The notes beneath the pieces were generated by a model. It worked only from the letters and a program-made list of their open reading frames with translations. It made no database searches and was not told where the DNA came from. Positions 24,993 through 33,982 of a stretch of DNA of 64,000 nt are shown one piece after another (position 1 is the stretch's first letter; every line of letters begins with the position of its first letter). The position numbers and the translations under genes were made by a program. Source of the DNA: Pseudomonas chlororaphis (lineage in GTDB: Bacteria; Pseudomonadota; Gammaproteobacteria; Pseudomonadales; Pseudomonadaceae); assembly GCF_001921865.1 (NCBI RefSeq), contig NZ_MSCT01000024.1, forward strand, positions 62,001-126,000. The letters run 5' to 3'.

Positions 24993-26390
24993 TCAGAACG
25001 GTAGTTGGAGATCAGGTGCAACACGTTTCAGCTGGCGGTGGAACACATCCTTGATGCGCTGCAACTCGGCTTCGTCATCGGCCTCGAAACGCAGCACCAG
25101 CACCGGCGTGGTGTTGGAGGCGCGAACCAGGCCCCAGCCTTTGGGGTAGTCGACGCGTACGCCGTCGATAGTGGTCAGGTCGGCGCCTTCGCCCCATTGC
25201 GCGTCGTGCAGCGCATCAATGATGCTGAATTTGCTCTCTTCGGTCACATGGATATTGATTTCCGGCGTGGAAATATCGTTCGGGAAGGTCGAGAACAACT
25301 CTTCCGCGGTGGATTTTTCCTTGCTGAGGATCTCCAGCAGGCGCGCGGCGCTGTAGATACCGTCATCGAAACCGAACCAGCGCTCCTTGAAGAAGATATG
25401 CCCGCTCATTTCGCCGGCCAGCAACGCGCCGGTCTGCTTCATTTTCTTTTTGATCAACGAGTGGCCGGTCTTCCACATTAGCGGGCGACCGCCATATTCC
25501 TTGATCAGCGGCGTCAGGCGGCGGGTGCATTTGACGTCGAAGATGATCTCCGCGTCCGGGTTGCGCGCTACCACGTCCTTGGCGAACAGCATCAGCAAGC
25601 GGTCGGGGAAGACGATGCTGCCGGTATTGGTCACCACGCCGACGCGGTCGCCGTCGCCGTCGAACGCCAGGCCGATATCGGCGTTGGTCTCGGCGACCTT
25701 GGCGATCAGGTCCTCCAGGTTCTCGGGCTTGCCCGGGTCCGGGTGGTGGTTGGGGAAGTTGCCGTCGACCTCGCAGAACAGCGGGATGACTTCGCAGTTC
25801 AGCGCTTCGATCAGTTGCGGGGCGATGACCCCGGCCGCGCCGTTGCCGCAATCGACCACCACTTTCAGGCGGCGGGCGAGTTTGACGTCGGCGGTGATTT
25901 CCTTGCCGTAGCGATCGAGGATGTCGACCCGGGTGATGCTGCCCTGGCCGCTGCTCAGGTTATTGGTCTTGAGGCGGTCGTGCAGGGCCTGGATCTGTTC
26001 GTTGGCCAGGGTGTCGCCGGCGATGACGATCTTGAAGCCGTTGTAGTTCGACGGGTTGTGGCTGCCGGTCAGCATCACCCCGGATTTGCCAGCCAGCACA
26101 TTGGCTGCGTAATACAGGGCTGGCGTCGGTACCAGGCCGACATCGCTAACATGGCAACCACTGTCGTGCAGACCCTGGATCAACTGCGCCACCAGCTCGG
26201 GGCCGGACAGGCGGCCATCGCGGCCTACGGACACATTCGGCTCGCCCTGGGCCAGGCTCTGGGAGCCGACGGCGCGACCGATCCAGTAGGCCGTTTCGGC
26301 GTTCAGGGTTTCCGGAACGGTTCCGCGAATGTCGTAAGCGCGAAAGATGCTTTCGGGGAATTTGGGTACGACGTGGGCTGCGTTGCTCAT
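24993..26390 (-). CDS. algC: Phosphomannomutase/phosphoglucomutase AlgC
   Basis: 465 residues from ATG 26390, with GGAG nine bases before; a GTG one codon earlier is also in frame. The catalytic phosphoserine motif TGSHNP puts Ser at 110, the metal loop is AFDGDGDRVG, and the sugar-binding GEMSGHIFF follows. It interconverts 6- and 1-phosphates of mannose and glucose for alginate, LPS and rhamnolipid precursors. This is the short form, without a long N-terminal membrane extension. It follows dut by 255 bases. Confidence 0.96.
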   Translation of the reverse strand: MSNAAHVVPKFPESIFRAYDIRGTVPETLNAETAYWIGRAVGSQSLAQGEPNVSVGRDGRLSGPELVAQLIQGLHDSGCHVSDVGLVPTPALYYAANVLAGKSGVMLTGSHNPSNYNGFKIVIAGDTLANEQIQALHDRLKTNNLSSGQGSITRVDILDRYGKEITADVKLARRLKVVVDCGNGAAGVIAPQLIEALNCEVIPLFCEVDGNFPNHHPDPGKPENLEDLIAKVAETNADIGLAFDGDGDRVGVVTNTGSIVFPDRLLMLFAKDVVARNPDAEIIFDVKCTRRLTPLIKEYGGRPLMWKTGHSLIKKKMKQTGALLAGEMSGHIFFKERWFGFDDGIYSAARLLEILSKEKSTAEELFSTFPNDISTPEINIHVTEESKFSIIDALHDAQWGEGADLTTIDGVRVDYPKGWGLVRASNTTPVLVLRFEADDEAELQRIKDVFHRQLKRVAPDLQLPF

Positions 26391-26609
26391 CACAGGGTGC
26401 TCCGTCTAAAAGGGGGCAGGACAGGCCGGGAATATTGGCCGGAAGGCTCAAACTGAAGGGTATGACGGCGTTTTTGCCCTTGGGTTCATGCTGCAAAAAG
26501 GCCATCTGATGAGCGTCAGCTCTCTTCGATCGTTTTGTGCCTCGGCTCTGGGCCGCTCGGTCCGTGGGTAAACCTGCTGAATTCTAGTAGGGAAACACAG
26601 CATGCCCAC

Positions 26610-26643
26610 CTCGGGCCGAGCGATTGGCGCGGCCCGAGTTTTT
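26610..26643 (+). terminator. Strong hairpin between algC and dut
   Basis: CTCGGGCCG / CGGCCCGAG with an 11-base loop, then TTTTT on the plus strand. It starts next to the dut stop. The T-run is on the strand without an annotated gene, so its job is unclear. Confidence 0.5.
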
Positions 26644-26645
26644 GC

Positions 26646-27101
26646 TCAATGGCTGCCGGAGTGGCCGAAGCCGCCTGCGCCGCGCTGGCTTTCGTCGAAG
26701 GCCTCGACTACCTCGAAGTGCGCCTGCACCACAGGTACCAGCACCAGCTGGGCGATGCGTTCGCCCACCGCGATGTTGAACGCGGTCTGGCCACGGTTCC
26801 AGCAGGACACCATGAGCTCGCCCTGATAATCGGAGTCGATCAGGCCGACCAGGTTGCCCAGGACGATGCCGTGCTTGTGGCCCAGGCCCGAGCGCGGCAG
26901 GATCAGCGCCGCCAGGCCCGGATCGCCGATATAGACCGACAGGCCGGTAGGAATCAGCAGGGTCTGGCCCGGTTCCAGGACGGTGTCCTGCTGGAGCATG
27001 GCGCGCAGGTCCAGGCCGGCGGAGCCTGGCGTGGCGTACTGCGGCAGGGGGAATTCGTTGCCGATGCGTGGGTCGAGGATCTTGGCTTGTAAAGCGTGCA
27101 T
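26646..27101 (-). CDS. dut: dUTP diphosphatase
   Basis: 151 residues, trimeric dUTPase length. Family motifs in order: AGLDLRA, PRSGLGHKHGI, GLIDSDYQGE, GERIAQLVLVP, and a C-terminal RGAGGFGHSGSH that closes over the active site. It hydrolyses dUTP to dUMP. It lies 5 bases after coaBC, so the two are cotranscribed. Confidence 0.97.
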   Translation of the reverse strand: MHALQAKILDPRIGNEFPLPQYATPGSAGLDLRAMLQQDTVLEPGQTLLIPTGLSVYIGDPGLAALILPRSGLGHKHGIVLGNLVGLIDSDYQGELMVSCWNRGQTAFNIAVGERIAQLVLVPVVQAHFEVVEAFDESQRGAGGFGHSGSH

Positions 27102-27106
27102 GCGAG

Positions 27107-28315
27107 TTAAACCTGGTTCAGCCGTTCGGCGATAAAAGAGATCAGTTGGCGGGCAATCTTGCCCTTGCTGGTCTGGGCGAAGAGAGTTGCGTGCAACTCC
27201 CGGTCAATCACGCTGCAGGCATTTTCCTCGCTGTTGAAGCCAATGCTCGGGTTGGCCACGTCGTTGGCGACGATCAGGTCGAGGTTCTTGTCTTTGAGTT
27301 TGCGCGCAGCGTAGTCGAGCAAATGTTCGGTTTCAGCGGCGAAGCCGACGCTGAACGGACGGTCGGGGCGGGTGGCGATGGTGGCCAGGATGTCCGGGTT
27401 GCGCACCATCTGCAGCAACAGGCCGTCACCGTTCGTAGGGTCTTTCTTCAATTTCTGCGGGGCGACGACTTCCGGGCGGTAGTCCGCGACCGCGGCCGAG
27501 GCGATGAACAGGTCGCACGGAATGGCGGCTTCGCAGGCGGCGAGCATGTCGCGTGCGCTGACCACGTCGATCCGGGTCACCCGGTCCGGGGTCGGCAGGT
27601 GCACGGGGCCGGTGATCAGGGTCACCCGAGCGCCGGCTTCAACGGCGGCTTCGGCCAGGGCAAAACCCATTTTCCCGGAGCTGTGGTTGGTGATATAGCG
27701 CACCGGGTCGATGTTTTCCTGGGTCGGGCCGGCGGTGATCAGCACGTGTTTGCCGGTCAGCGCCAGATGCTGGAAGCAGTCGGCGGCGCACAACGCCAGG
27801 TCGCTGGCCTCGAGCATGCGGCCCAGGCCGACATCGCCACAGGCCTGGCTGCCGGAGGCCGGGCCGAAGACTTTCAGGCCACGGCTTTGCAGCAGTTGGG
27901 TGTTGGCCTGGGTGGCTGGGTCGCGCCACATGGCCTGGTTCATCGCCGGGGCGATGGCGACGGTGGCGTCGGTGGCCAGGACCAGGGTGGTCAGCAGGTC
28001 GTCGGCGATGCCTTGGGCCAGGCGCGCGATCAGGTCGGCGGTGGCCGGGGCGATCAGCACCAGGTCGGCCCATTTGGCCAGTTCGATGTGGCCCATGGCG
28101 GCTTCGGCCGCGGGGTCGAGCAGGTCCAGGTGGACCGGGTGCCCGGACAGGGCCTGCATGGTCAGCGGGGTGATGAACTCGCTGCCGCCACGGGTCATGA
28201 CCACGCGCACTTCCGCGCCCTGGTCGAGGAGTCGGCGAACCAGCTCGGCGCTCTTGTAGGCGGCAATGCCGCCGCCGACGCCGAGAACGATGCGTTTCCG
28301 ATACAGCCGCTGCAT
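27107..28315 (-). CDS. coaBC: Bifunctional phosphopantothenoylcysteine decarboxylase/synthase
   Basis: 402 residues from ATG 28315 (MQRLYRKRIVLGVGGGIAAYKSAE), the usual length. The N-terminal CoaC flavoprotein part has the catalytic His region (APAMNQAMW) and the C-terminal CoaB part has ITAGPTQENIDPVRYITNHSSGKMG and a KKDPTNGD motif. It carries out two steps of coenzyme A synthesis. Divergent from radC. Confidence 0.96.
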   Translation of the reverse strand: MQRLYRKRIVLGVGGGIAAYKSAELVRRLLDQGAEVRVVMTRGGSEFITPLTMQALSGHPVHLDLLDPAAEAAMGHIELAKWADLVLIAPATADLIARLAQGIADDLLTTLVLATDATVAIAPAMNQAMWRDPATQANTQLLQSRGLKVFGPASGSQACGDVGLGRMLEASDLALCAADCFQHLALTGKHVLITAGPTQENIDPVRYITNHSSGKMGFALAEAAVEAGARVTLITGPVHLPTPDRVTRIDVVSARDMLAACEAAIPCDLFIASAAVADYRPEVVAPQKLKKDPTNGDGLLLQMVRNPDILATIATRPDRPFSVGFAAETEHLLDYAARKLKDKNLDLIVANDVANPSIGFNSEENACSVIDRELHATLFAQTSKGKIARQLISFIAERLNQV

Positions 28316-28446
28316 AGGCCTGCCTTTCAGTTCAATGATTGCTGCGTGTAACACCCCCTCCCCAGGGGAAATTCCACGCAAAAAGATGGGCTAAGATAGC
28401 ACAGCGACCGCTATGGAACAGCGGCGCCCACACACATGGAGGTGCT

Positions 28447-29121
28447 ATGAGCATTCGCGACTGGCCTGCGGCGGAGCGCCCGCGGGAGAAGCTTCTCGAG
28501 CAGGGCGCGCGAGCCCTTTCCGACGCCGAATTGCTGGCGATTTTCTTGCGCACCGGTGTTGCTGGAAAGAGCGCGGTCGACCTGGCGCGACACCTGTTGC
28601 ATCAGTTCGGCAGCCTGCGTGGCCTGCTCGAGGCGGACCAATTGACCTTCAGCCGACAGCTGGGCCTGGGCCCGGCAAAGTTCGCGCAATTGCAGGCTGT
28701 GCTGGAAATGGCGCGGCGCCATCTGGCGGAAAAGCTCAGTCGCAATTCGGTGCTGGAAAGTCCCGTGGCGGTTCGCGACTACCTCAAGGCGCTGTTGCGG
28801 CATGAGCCCCATGAAGTCTTCGGTTGCCTGTTTCTCGACTCAAAGCATCGGGTGTTGGCGTTCGAGGCGCTGTTCCAGGGCTCCATCAACACCACCAGCG
28901 TCTATCCACGGCAGGTGGTCAAGCGTGCCCTGGCGCACAACGCCGCCGCGCTGATCCTGTGCCACAACCATCCCTCGGGCGTCGCCGAGCCGAGCCAGGC
29001 GGACCGGGTGCTGACCCGCCGGCTCACGGAGGCGCTGGACCTGGTGGATGTGCGCGTACTCGACCACTTCATCGTCGGCGAGGGCGAGCCCCTGTCGATG
29101 GCCGAGTACGGCTGGATGTAG
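28447..29121 (+). CDS. radC: RadC family JAB/MPN domain protein
   Basis: 224 residues from ATG 28447 (MSIRDWPAAERPREKLLEQG), after GGAGGTGCT. The N-terminal helix-hairpin-helix-like part is followed by the JAMM metal motif HNHPSGVAEPSQAD near residues 177-190 and DHFIVGEG. The biochemical activity of RadC proteins is unsettled; the earlier DNA-repair role is doubtful. Standard neighbour of coaBC. Confidence 0.95.
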   Translation: MSIRDWPAAERPREKLLEQGARALSDAELLAIFLRTGVAGKSAVDLARHLLHQFGSLRGLLEADQLTFSRQLGLGPAKFAQLQAVLEMARRHLAEKLSRNSVLESPVAVRDYLKALLRHEPHEVFGCLFLDSKHRVLAFEALFQGSINTTSVYPRQVVKRALAHNAAALILCHNHPSGVAEPSQADRVLTRRLTEALDLVDVRVLDHFIVGEGEPLSMAEYGWM

Positions 29122-29129
29122 CCCGCGGT

Positions 29130-30719
29130 TCAGGGCTGGAGGCTGACCTTCGAGTAGTCCTGGCGCCCGAACGGGCTGACCTGATAACCCTGGACGTCCT
29201 TGCGCGTCAGGGCGAAGGCGGTCGGGTGGGCCAGCGGCAGCCACAGGGCCTGCTGCTGGATCTGGGTTTGCGCCTGCTGATAAAGCTTGCTGCGTACACC
29301 CTGCTCGGTGGTGGTCTTGCCGGCTGTGATCAGCTTGTCCAGGCCGGGGTCACAATAACGGGCGAAGTTGGTGCCGGACTTCACCGCCGCGCAGGTGAAT
29401 TGAGGGGTAAGGAAGTTGTCCGGGTCGCCATTGTCACCCGCCCAGCCCATGAACAGCAGGTCGTGCTCGCCGGCCTTGGCCCGGCGAATCAGCTCGCCCC
29501 ATTCGATCACGCGGATTTCCGCCTGGATCCCGACCTCCGCCAGGTCCGCCTGCAGCTGTTGCGCGCCCAGGCTCGGGTTGGGGTTGAGCAAACTGCCGGA
29601 AGGGCGGGTCCAGATGGTGGTCTGGAAGCCGTCTTTCAGGCCCGCCTTGGCCAGCAGTTGGCGCGCTTTCGCCGGGTCATGGGCGTAGCCCGGCAACGCC
29701 TTGGCATAGCTCCAGGTGTTGGGCGGGAAGGGACCGTTGGCGGGTTCCGCGGTGTTTTCGAACACGGCCTTCAGATAACTGGCCTTGTCGAAGGCGAGGT
29801 TGATGGCTTGGCGCACTTCAGGTTTATCCAGCGGCGGGTGCTGGCTGTTGAGGGCCACGAATGCGGTCATGAAGGCCGCGGTTTTCTCGACCTTGAGCGC
29901 AGGCTCTTCAAGTGCGGCAGTCACATCCAGTGGCTTGGGCGAGAGCGCGATCTGGCACTCGTTGCGACGCAGCTTCTGCAGGCGCACGTTGGCGTCCGGG
30001 GTGATGGCGAAGATCAGCGGGTCCACCGCCGGCTTGCCGGCGAAGTAGTCGGGGTTGGCCTTGTAGCGAATCGACGCATCTTTCTGGAAACGATTGAAGA
30101 CGAACGGGCCGCTACCGATTGGCTGGCTGTTGAGCTTGTCCTGAGTGCCGGCCTTGAGCAATTGGTCGGCGTATTCGGCGGAGTAGATCGACGCAAAGCC
30201 CATGCTCAGGGTGGCGAGGAAGGTCGAGTCGGCGTGGTCGAGGGTGAAGCGCACGGTCAACGGGTCCAGGGCATCGATCTTCTTGATCAGCGCGGGCAGT
30301 TGCAGGGACTGGGCGTGGGGATAGCCGCTCTGCGCCACTTTATGCCAGGGGTTGGCCGGGTCGAGCATGCGGTCGAAGCTGAACTTCACGTCTTCGGCGG
30401 TCAGCTCGCGGCTCGGGGTGAAGTAGGCGGTACGGTGAAACTTCACGTTCGGGTGCAGCTTGAATACATAGGTCAGGCCGTCGGCCGAGACTTCCCAACT
30501 GTCGGCCAGGCTCGGCACCACTTTGCCGCTGCTGGCGTCAAAGTCCACCAGGCGGTTCATCAGCACATCGGCCGAAGCATTGGTGGTGGTCAGCGAGTTG
30601 TACTGCACCACGTCGAACCCTTCCGGGCTGGCCTCGGTGCACACGCTTAACGCAGCGGCATGGGCCAGTGGGCTCAGAAGAAGAGGGGTGAGCAACAGCG
30701 GGAGGGCAGCGAGGCGCAT
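29130..30719 (-). CDS. Periplasmic solute-binding protein of a dipeptide/oligopeptide ABC transporter
   Basis: 529 residues, SBP family 5 (DppA-like). The signal peptide MRLAALPLLLTPLLLSPLAHA is cut before AALSVCTEASPEGFD. Signatures include NRLVDFDASSGKVVPSLADSWEVSADGLTYVFKLHPNVKFH and SDLLFMGWAGDNGDPDNFL-like C-terminal text (here HDLLFMGWAGDNGDPDNF). No permease or ATPase genes are adjacent, so it probably works with a transporter encoded elsewhere. Confidence 0.93.
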   Translation of the reverse strand: MRLAALPLLLTPLLLSPLAHAAALSVCTEASPEGFDVVQYNSLTTTNASADVLMNRLVDFDASSGKVVPSLADSWEVSADGLTYVFKLHPNVKFHRTAYFTPSRELTAEDVKFSFDRMLDPANPWHKVAQSGYPHAQSLQLPALIKKIDALDPLTVRFTLDHADSTFLATLSMGFASIYSAEYADQLLKAGTQDKLNSQPIGSGPFVFNRFQKDASIRYKANPDYFAGKPAVDPLIFAITPDANVRLQKLRRNECQIALSPKPLDVTAALEEPALKVEKTAAFMTAFVALNSQHPPLDKPEVRQAINLAFDKASYLKAVFENTAEPANGPFPPNTWSYAKALPGYAHDPAKARQLLAKAGLKDGFQTTIWTRPSGSLLNPNPSLGAQQLQADLAEVGIQAEIRVIEWGELIRRAKAGEHDLLFMGWAGDNGDPDNFLTPQFTCAAVKSGTNFARYCDPGLDKLITAGKTTTEQGVRSKLYQQAQTQIQQQALWLPLAHPTAFALTRKDVQGYQVSPFGRQDYSKVSLQP

Positions 30720-31288
30720 GTTTGGCTTCCTTTGCAGATCGAAGGCCCATCTGCGAGTGCAGTCTGGAAAAGGCTTACCCTAGTGGCCTCGCTGGAAAAT
30801 GACTATCCCCTTTTTTGTCTCCCGGGGCGGATACTTCGACACCCGTTAAGCTCGCTGTCGTGGGGCGGACGGTTCTGTCCTCGCATCATTAGCCATCAAT
30901 TGACGCGATTTAATGGGCATGAATTGACCGGATTCAGGTACGTAGGGGCGCTGCAAGGCCGGGGCGGCGGCTTGGTTCGCGAGGTTCTAGCGCATTCTGC
31001 GTCGGCTTCAATCGTATTCTTCGACGAGCGGTCAGTGGCGTCGCCAGCCTTTGGCGCCAACGTTCGGCGCAAGAAAATCGGGGCTTTTGCAAAACCAAAG
31101 CACTGTGGCTGTTGTTGCTACGGGGTCTTTCTGGTATAAAGCAGCGCTCTTTTCTAGGGGCCCGGTTCCTTCGCTTGTAGGTGTAGCCGGTAAGACCCTA
31201 AAGAAACGCGGCGCCTGGCGCCAAATGACTGAGAGATTAAGCGGCCAACCCATGCCGGGTTGGGCATGTGGTTTTAGAGGGCTGAGGC
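30720..31288. other. 569-base intergenic region upstream of rpmB
   Basis: No supportable gene. It holds a direct repeat CATSAATTGAC at 30894-30904 and 30918-30928 (24 bases apart), the rpmB promoter (31112-31140) and a structured leader. The segment 30780-31080 shows no clear further feature. Confidence 0.6.
31112..31140 (+). promoter_or_regulatory. Probable sigma-70 promoter of rpmB-rpmG
   Basis: TTGTTG at 31112-31117, a 17-base spacer, and TATAAA at 31135-31140. Transcription from about 31147 would give a leader of about 140 bases before the rpmB ATG, with a perfect 7-base hairpin CCAACCC / GGGTTGG at 31245-31263. Confidence 0.6.
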
Positions 31289-31522
31289 ATGTCGAGAGTC
31301 TGTCAAGTTACCGGTAAGGGTCCGGTGACTGGGAATAACATTTCCCACGCAAACAACAAAACCCGTCGTCGTTTCCTGCCGAACCTGCAGCATCACCGCT
31401 TCTGGGTTGAGTCCGAGAAACGTTTTGTGCGTCTGCGCGTATCTGCCAAAGGCATGCGTATCATCGACAAGCGTGGCATTGATGTCGTGCTGGCCGAACT
31501 TCGTCGCGATGGCAAGGTTTAA
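31289..31522 (+). CDS. rpmB: 50S ribosomal protein L28
   Basis: 77 residues starting MSRVCQVTGKGPVTGNNISH, with NKTRRRFLPNLQHHRFWVES, all standard for L28. It binds 23S rRNA in the large subunit. It forms an operon with rpmG, 11 bases downstream, and is preceded by a long leader that could carry control. Confidence 0.98.
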   Translation: MSRVCQVTGKGPVTGNNISHANNKTRRRFLPNLQHHRFWVESEKRFVRLRVSAKGMRIIDKRGIDVVLAELRRDGKV

Positions 31523-31533
31523 GGGAGCTAATC

Positions 31534-31689
31534 ATGCGTGAATTGATTCGTTTGATTTCGAGCGCCGGTACTGGTCACTTCTACACTACCGACAAGAACA
31601 AGCGCACTACTCCGGACAAAATCGAGATCAAGAAATATGATCCGGTTGTTCGTAAGCACGTGATCTACAAGGAAGGCAAAATCAAGTAA
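31534..31689 (+). CDS. rpmG: 50S ribosomal protein L33
   Basis: 51 residues (MRELIRLISSAGTGHFYTT, then KNKRTTPDKIEIKKYDP), the usual L33. It starts with ATG 31534 after AAGGGAG. This is the Cys-free type without a zinc ribbon. Second gene of rpmB-rpmG, ending at a strong terminator. Confidence 0.97.
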   Translation: MRELIRLISSAGTGHFYTTDKNKRTTPDKIEIKKYDPVVRKHVIYKEGKIK

Positions 31690-31706
31690 TTGATTTTTCT
31701 TCTGAC

Positions 31707-31736
31707 AAAAAAACCCGCCTTCAAGCGGGTTTTTTT
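31707..31736. terminator. Bidirectional terminator after rpmG
   Basis: Stem AAAAAAACCCGC / GCGGGTTTTTTT with loop CTTCAA; T-run on both strands. Shared with the convergent cupin gene. Confidence 0.92.
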
Positions 31737-31747
31737 GTGCCTGCGGT

Positions 31748-32110
31748 TCAGGCCTTGGGTTCGAAGATCACGTAGATCTTGCGGCACGGCTCCAGCACTT
31801 CCCAGGTGCCCCGGAAACCGGCGGGGATGACGAAGCGATCGCCGGCGCGCAGTGTCTTGGCATTGCCCTCGCCGTCGCGCAGTACCGAAACGCCCTGCAC
31901 GATTTCGCAGTATTCGTGCTCGGTGTAGTTCACCGTCCACTGGCCGACCGCGCCTTCCCACACGCCAGCGTTCATCTGGCCGCACGGGCTGTTGTAGTGG
32001 TTGAAGACGGCTTGCTCGGGGTCGCCCTTGAGGATTTTTTCCTGGGCGGGGCGGTAACGTTCGGCGGCGATGTTGGCCTGGTTGAAGTCGACGATGTCCT
32101 GGATGCTCAT
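31748..32110 (-). CDS. Cupin domain protein (DUF861-type)
   Basis: 120 residues, single cupin: WTVNYTEHEYCEIVQGVSVLRD carries the His/Glu metal ligands of motif 1, and LRAGDRFVIPAGFRGTWEV is motif 2. This class resembles the (S)-ureidoglycine aminohydrolase/DUF861 cupins. The substrate is unknown. It lies next to the polyamine/GABA catabolic dehydrogenase, divergent from it, which suggests a role in amine catabolism. Confidence 0.85.
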   Translation of the reverse strand: MSIQDIVDFNQANIAAERYRPAQEKILKGDPEQAVFNHYNSPCGQMNAGVWEGAVGQWTVNYTEHEYCEIVQGVSVLRDGEGNAKTLRAGDRFVIPAGFRGTWEVLEPCRKIYVIFEPKA

Positions 32111-32345
32111 GCTGGTATTCCCCCCTGATTGCGACGCGAATGGCTGGAAAGCCCAAAGTCTATGTTTATTAAAATGAACATGGCAATGGCGTTTGCCGGC
32201 CTTTCTGTCAAATATATTGAAACTTCGGGTGCCGCTGGTTTAGGGTGGCGGATGCCGTGGGCCGACGCAGCTGGCCGGGCAGAATTCCTGAAGGTGCCGG
32301 TGTCGAACACGTGGCGCCTGTATCCAATAAGAGGAGGACACTCGC

Positions 32346-33839
32346 ATGACCACCCTGACTCGAGCCGATTGGGAACAACGTGCCCGCGAGCTGAAAATCG
32401 AAGGCCGCGCCTATATCAACGGCGAATACACCGCCGCCGTCTCCAACGAAACCTTTGAATGCATCAGCCCGGTCGACGGCCGTCTGCTGGCCAGTATTGC
32501 CAGCTGTGACGCCGCGGACGCGCAGCGAGCCGTGGAAAACGCTCGCGCTACCTTCAATTCCGGCGTCTGGTCGCGCCTGGCGCCGACCAAGCGCAAAGCC
32601 ACCATGATTCGTTTTGCCGGCCTGTTGAAAAAGCACGCTGAAGAACTTGCCCTGCTCGAAACCCTGGACATGGGCAAGCCGATCGGCGACTCCCTGGGGA
32701 TCGACGTTCCGGGCGCGGCTCAAGCCTTGAGCTGGAGCGGCGAAGCCATCGACAAGATCTACGACGAAGTCGCCGCCACGCCCCACGACCAGTTGGGCCT
32801 GGTGACGCGCGAGCCGGTGGGTGTGGTGGGCGCCATCGTGCCGTGGAACTTTCCGCTGATGATGGCCTGCTGGAAGCTCGGCCCGGCCCTGTCCACCGGT
32901 AACTCGGTGATCCTCAAACCATCGGAAAAATCGCCGCTGACGGCCATCCGTATCGCCGCCCTGGCGGTCGAGGCCGGGATTCCGGCCGGCGTGCTCAACG
33001 TGCTGCCAGGTTATGGCCATACCGTGGGCAAGGCCCTGGCCCTGCATATGGACGTCGATACCCTGGTGTTTACCGGCTCGACCAAGATCGCCAAGCAACT
33101 GATGGTCTATTCCGGCGAGTCGAACATGAAGCGCGTGTGGCTGGAGGCCGGTGGCAAGAGCCCGAACATCGTGTTCGCCGATGCTCCCGACTTGCAGGCC
33201 GCGGCCGAGTCGGCGGCCAGCGCCATCGCCTTCAACCAGGGCGAAGTCTGCACCGCCGGTTCGCGCCTGCTGGTGGAACGCTCGATCAAGGATAAATTCC
33301 TGCCGCTGGTGCTCGAGGCCCTCAAGGCCTGGAAGCCGGGCAACCCGCTGGACCCGGCCACCAATGTCGGTGCGCTGGTGGATACCCAGCAGATGAATAC
33401 CGTGCTGTCGTATATCGAGGCCGGGCATGCCGACGGCGCCAAGCTGCTGGTGGGCGGCAAGCGCACCTTGCAGGAAACCGGTGGCACCTACGTCGAGCCG
33501 ACCATTTTCGACGGCGTCAGTAACGCGATGAAGATCGCCCAGGAAGAAATCTTCGGCCCGGTGCTGTCGGTCATTGCCTTCGATACGGTGGAAGAGGCCA
33601 TCCAGATCGCCAACGACACGCCTTACGGCCTGGCGGCAGCGGTGTGGACCGCCAATATCTCCAAGGCTCACCTGACCGCCAAGGCGCTGCGCGCCGGCAG
33701 CGTCTGGGTCAACCAGTACGACGGCGGCGACATGACCGCGCCGTTCGGCGGCTTCAAGCAGTCGGGCAACGGTCGCGACAAGTCGCTGCATGCGTTCGAC
33801 AAGTACACCGAACTGAAGGCGACCTGGATCAAGCTGTAA
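32346..33839 (+). CDS. kauB: NAD(P)-dependent aldehyde dehydrogenase, KauB/PauC-like
   Basis: 497 residues of the ALDH superfamily. Motifs: VPWNFPLMMACWKLGPAL, FTGSTKIAKQL, LEAGGKSPNIV with the general-base Glu, and FNQGEVCTAGSRL with the catalytic Cys. Proteins of this branch oxidise 4-guanidinobutyraldehyde, gamma-glutamyl-aminobutyraldehyde or related aldehydes of arginine and polyamine breakdown. The gene name rests on family similarity and on its position close to rpmG and the cupin gene. The ATG follows AAGAGGAGGACACTCGC. Confidence 0.88.
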   Translation: MTTLTRADWEQRARELKIEGRAYINGEYTAAVSNETFECISPVDGRLLASIASCDAADAQRAVENARATFNSGVWSRLAPTKRKATMIRFAGLLKKHAEELALLETLDMGKPIGDSLGIDVPGAAQALSWSGEAIDKIYDEVAATPHDQLGLVTREPVGVVGAIVPWNFPLMMACWKLGPALSTGNSVILKPSEKSPLTAIRIAALAVEAGIPAGVLNVLPGYGHTVGKALALHMDVDTLVFTGSTKIAKQLMVYSGESNMKRVWLEAGGKSPNIVFADAPDLQAAAESAASAIAFNQGEVCTAGSRLLVERSIKDKFLPLVLEALKAWKPGNPLDPATNVGALVDTQQMNTVLSYIEAGHADGAKLLVGGKRTLQETGGTYVEPTIFDGVSNAMKIAQEEIFGPVLSVIAFDTVEEAIQIANDTPYGLAAAVWTANISKAHLTAKALRAGSVWVNQYDGGDMTAPFGGFKQSGNGRDKSLHAFDKYTELKATWIKL

Positions 33840-33877
33840 CTCAAGGGCTGCGGGTGTTGGGCGTCTGAAACGACGCC

Positions 33878-33941
33878 ATCGCGAGCCTGCTCGCTCCTAC
33901 AGGGAAACGCATTTCAATGTAGGTACGCGCAGGCTCGCGAT
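33878..33941. repeat. REPIN, outward-facing arms
   Basis: ATCGCGAGCCTGCTCGCTCC at the left and a diverged inverted copy ending GGCTCGCGAT at the right. The arm order is reversed relative to the other REPINs. It lies between kauB and the MFS gene. Confidence 0.75.
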
Positions 33942-33982
33942 CAGCGCAACGCGCTGGCAACAGAACGACGACTCGATCCACG

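Noticed and set aside
28824..30650. 608-residue plus-strand frame across radC and the binding-protein gene
   Set aside because: It overlaps the end of radC in another frame and then runs antisense to the solute-binding protein; no recognisable domain.
32188..32204. Possible sigma-54 promoter (TGGCA..TTGC) before kauB
   Set aside because: The GG and GC are separated by 11 bases rather than the required 10.
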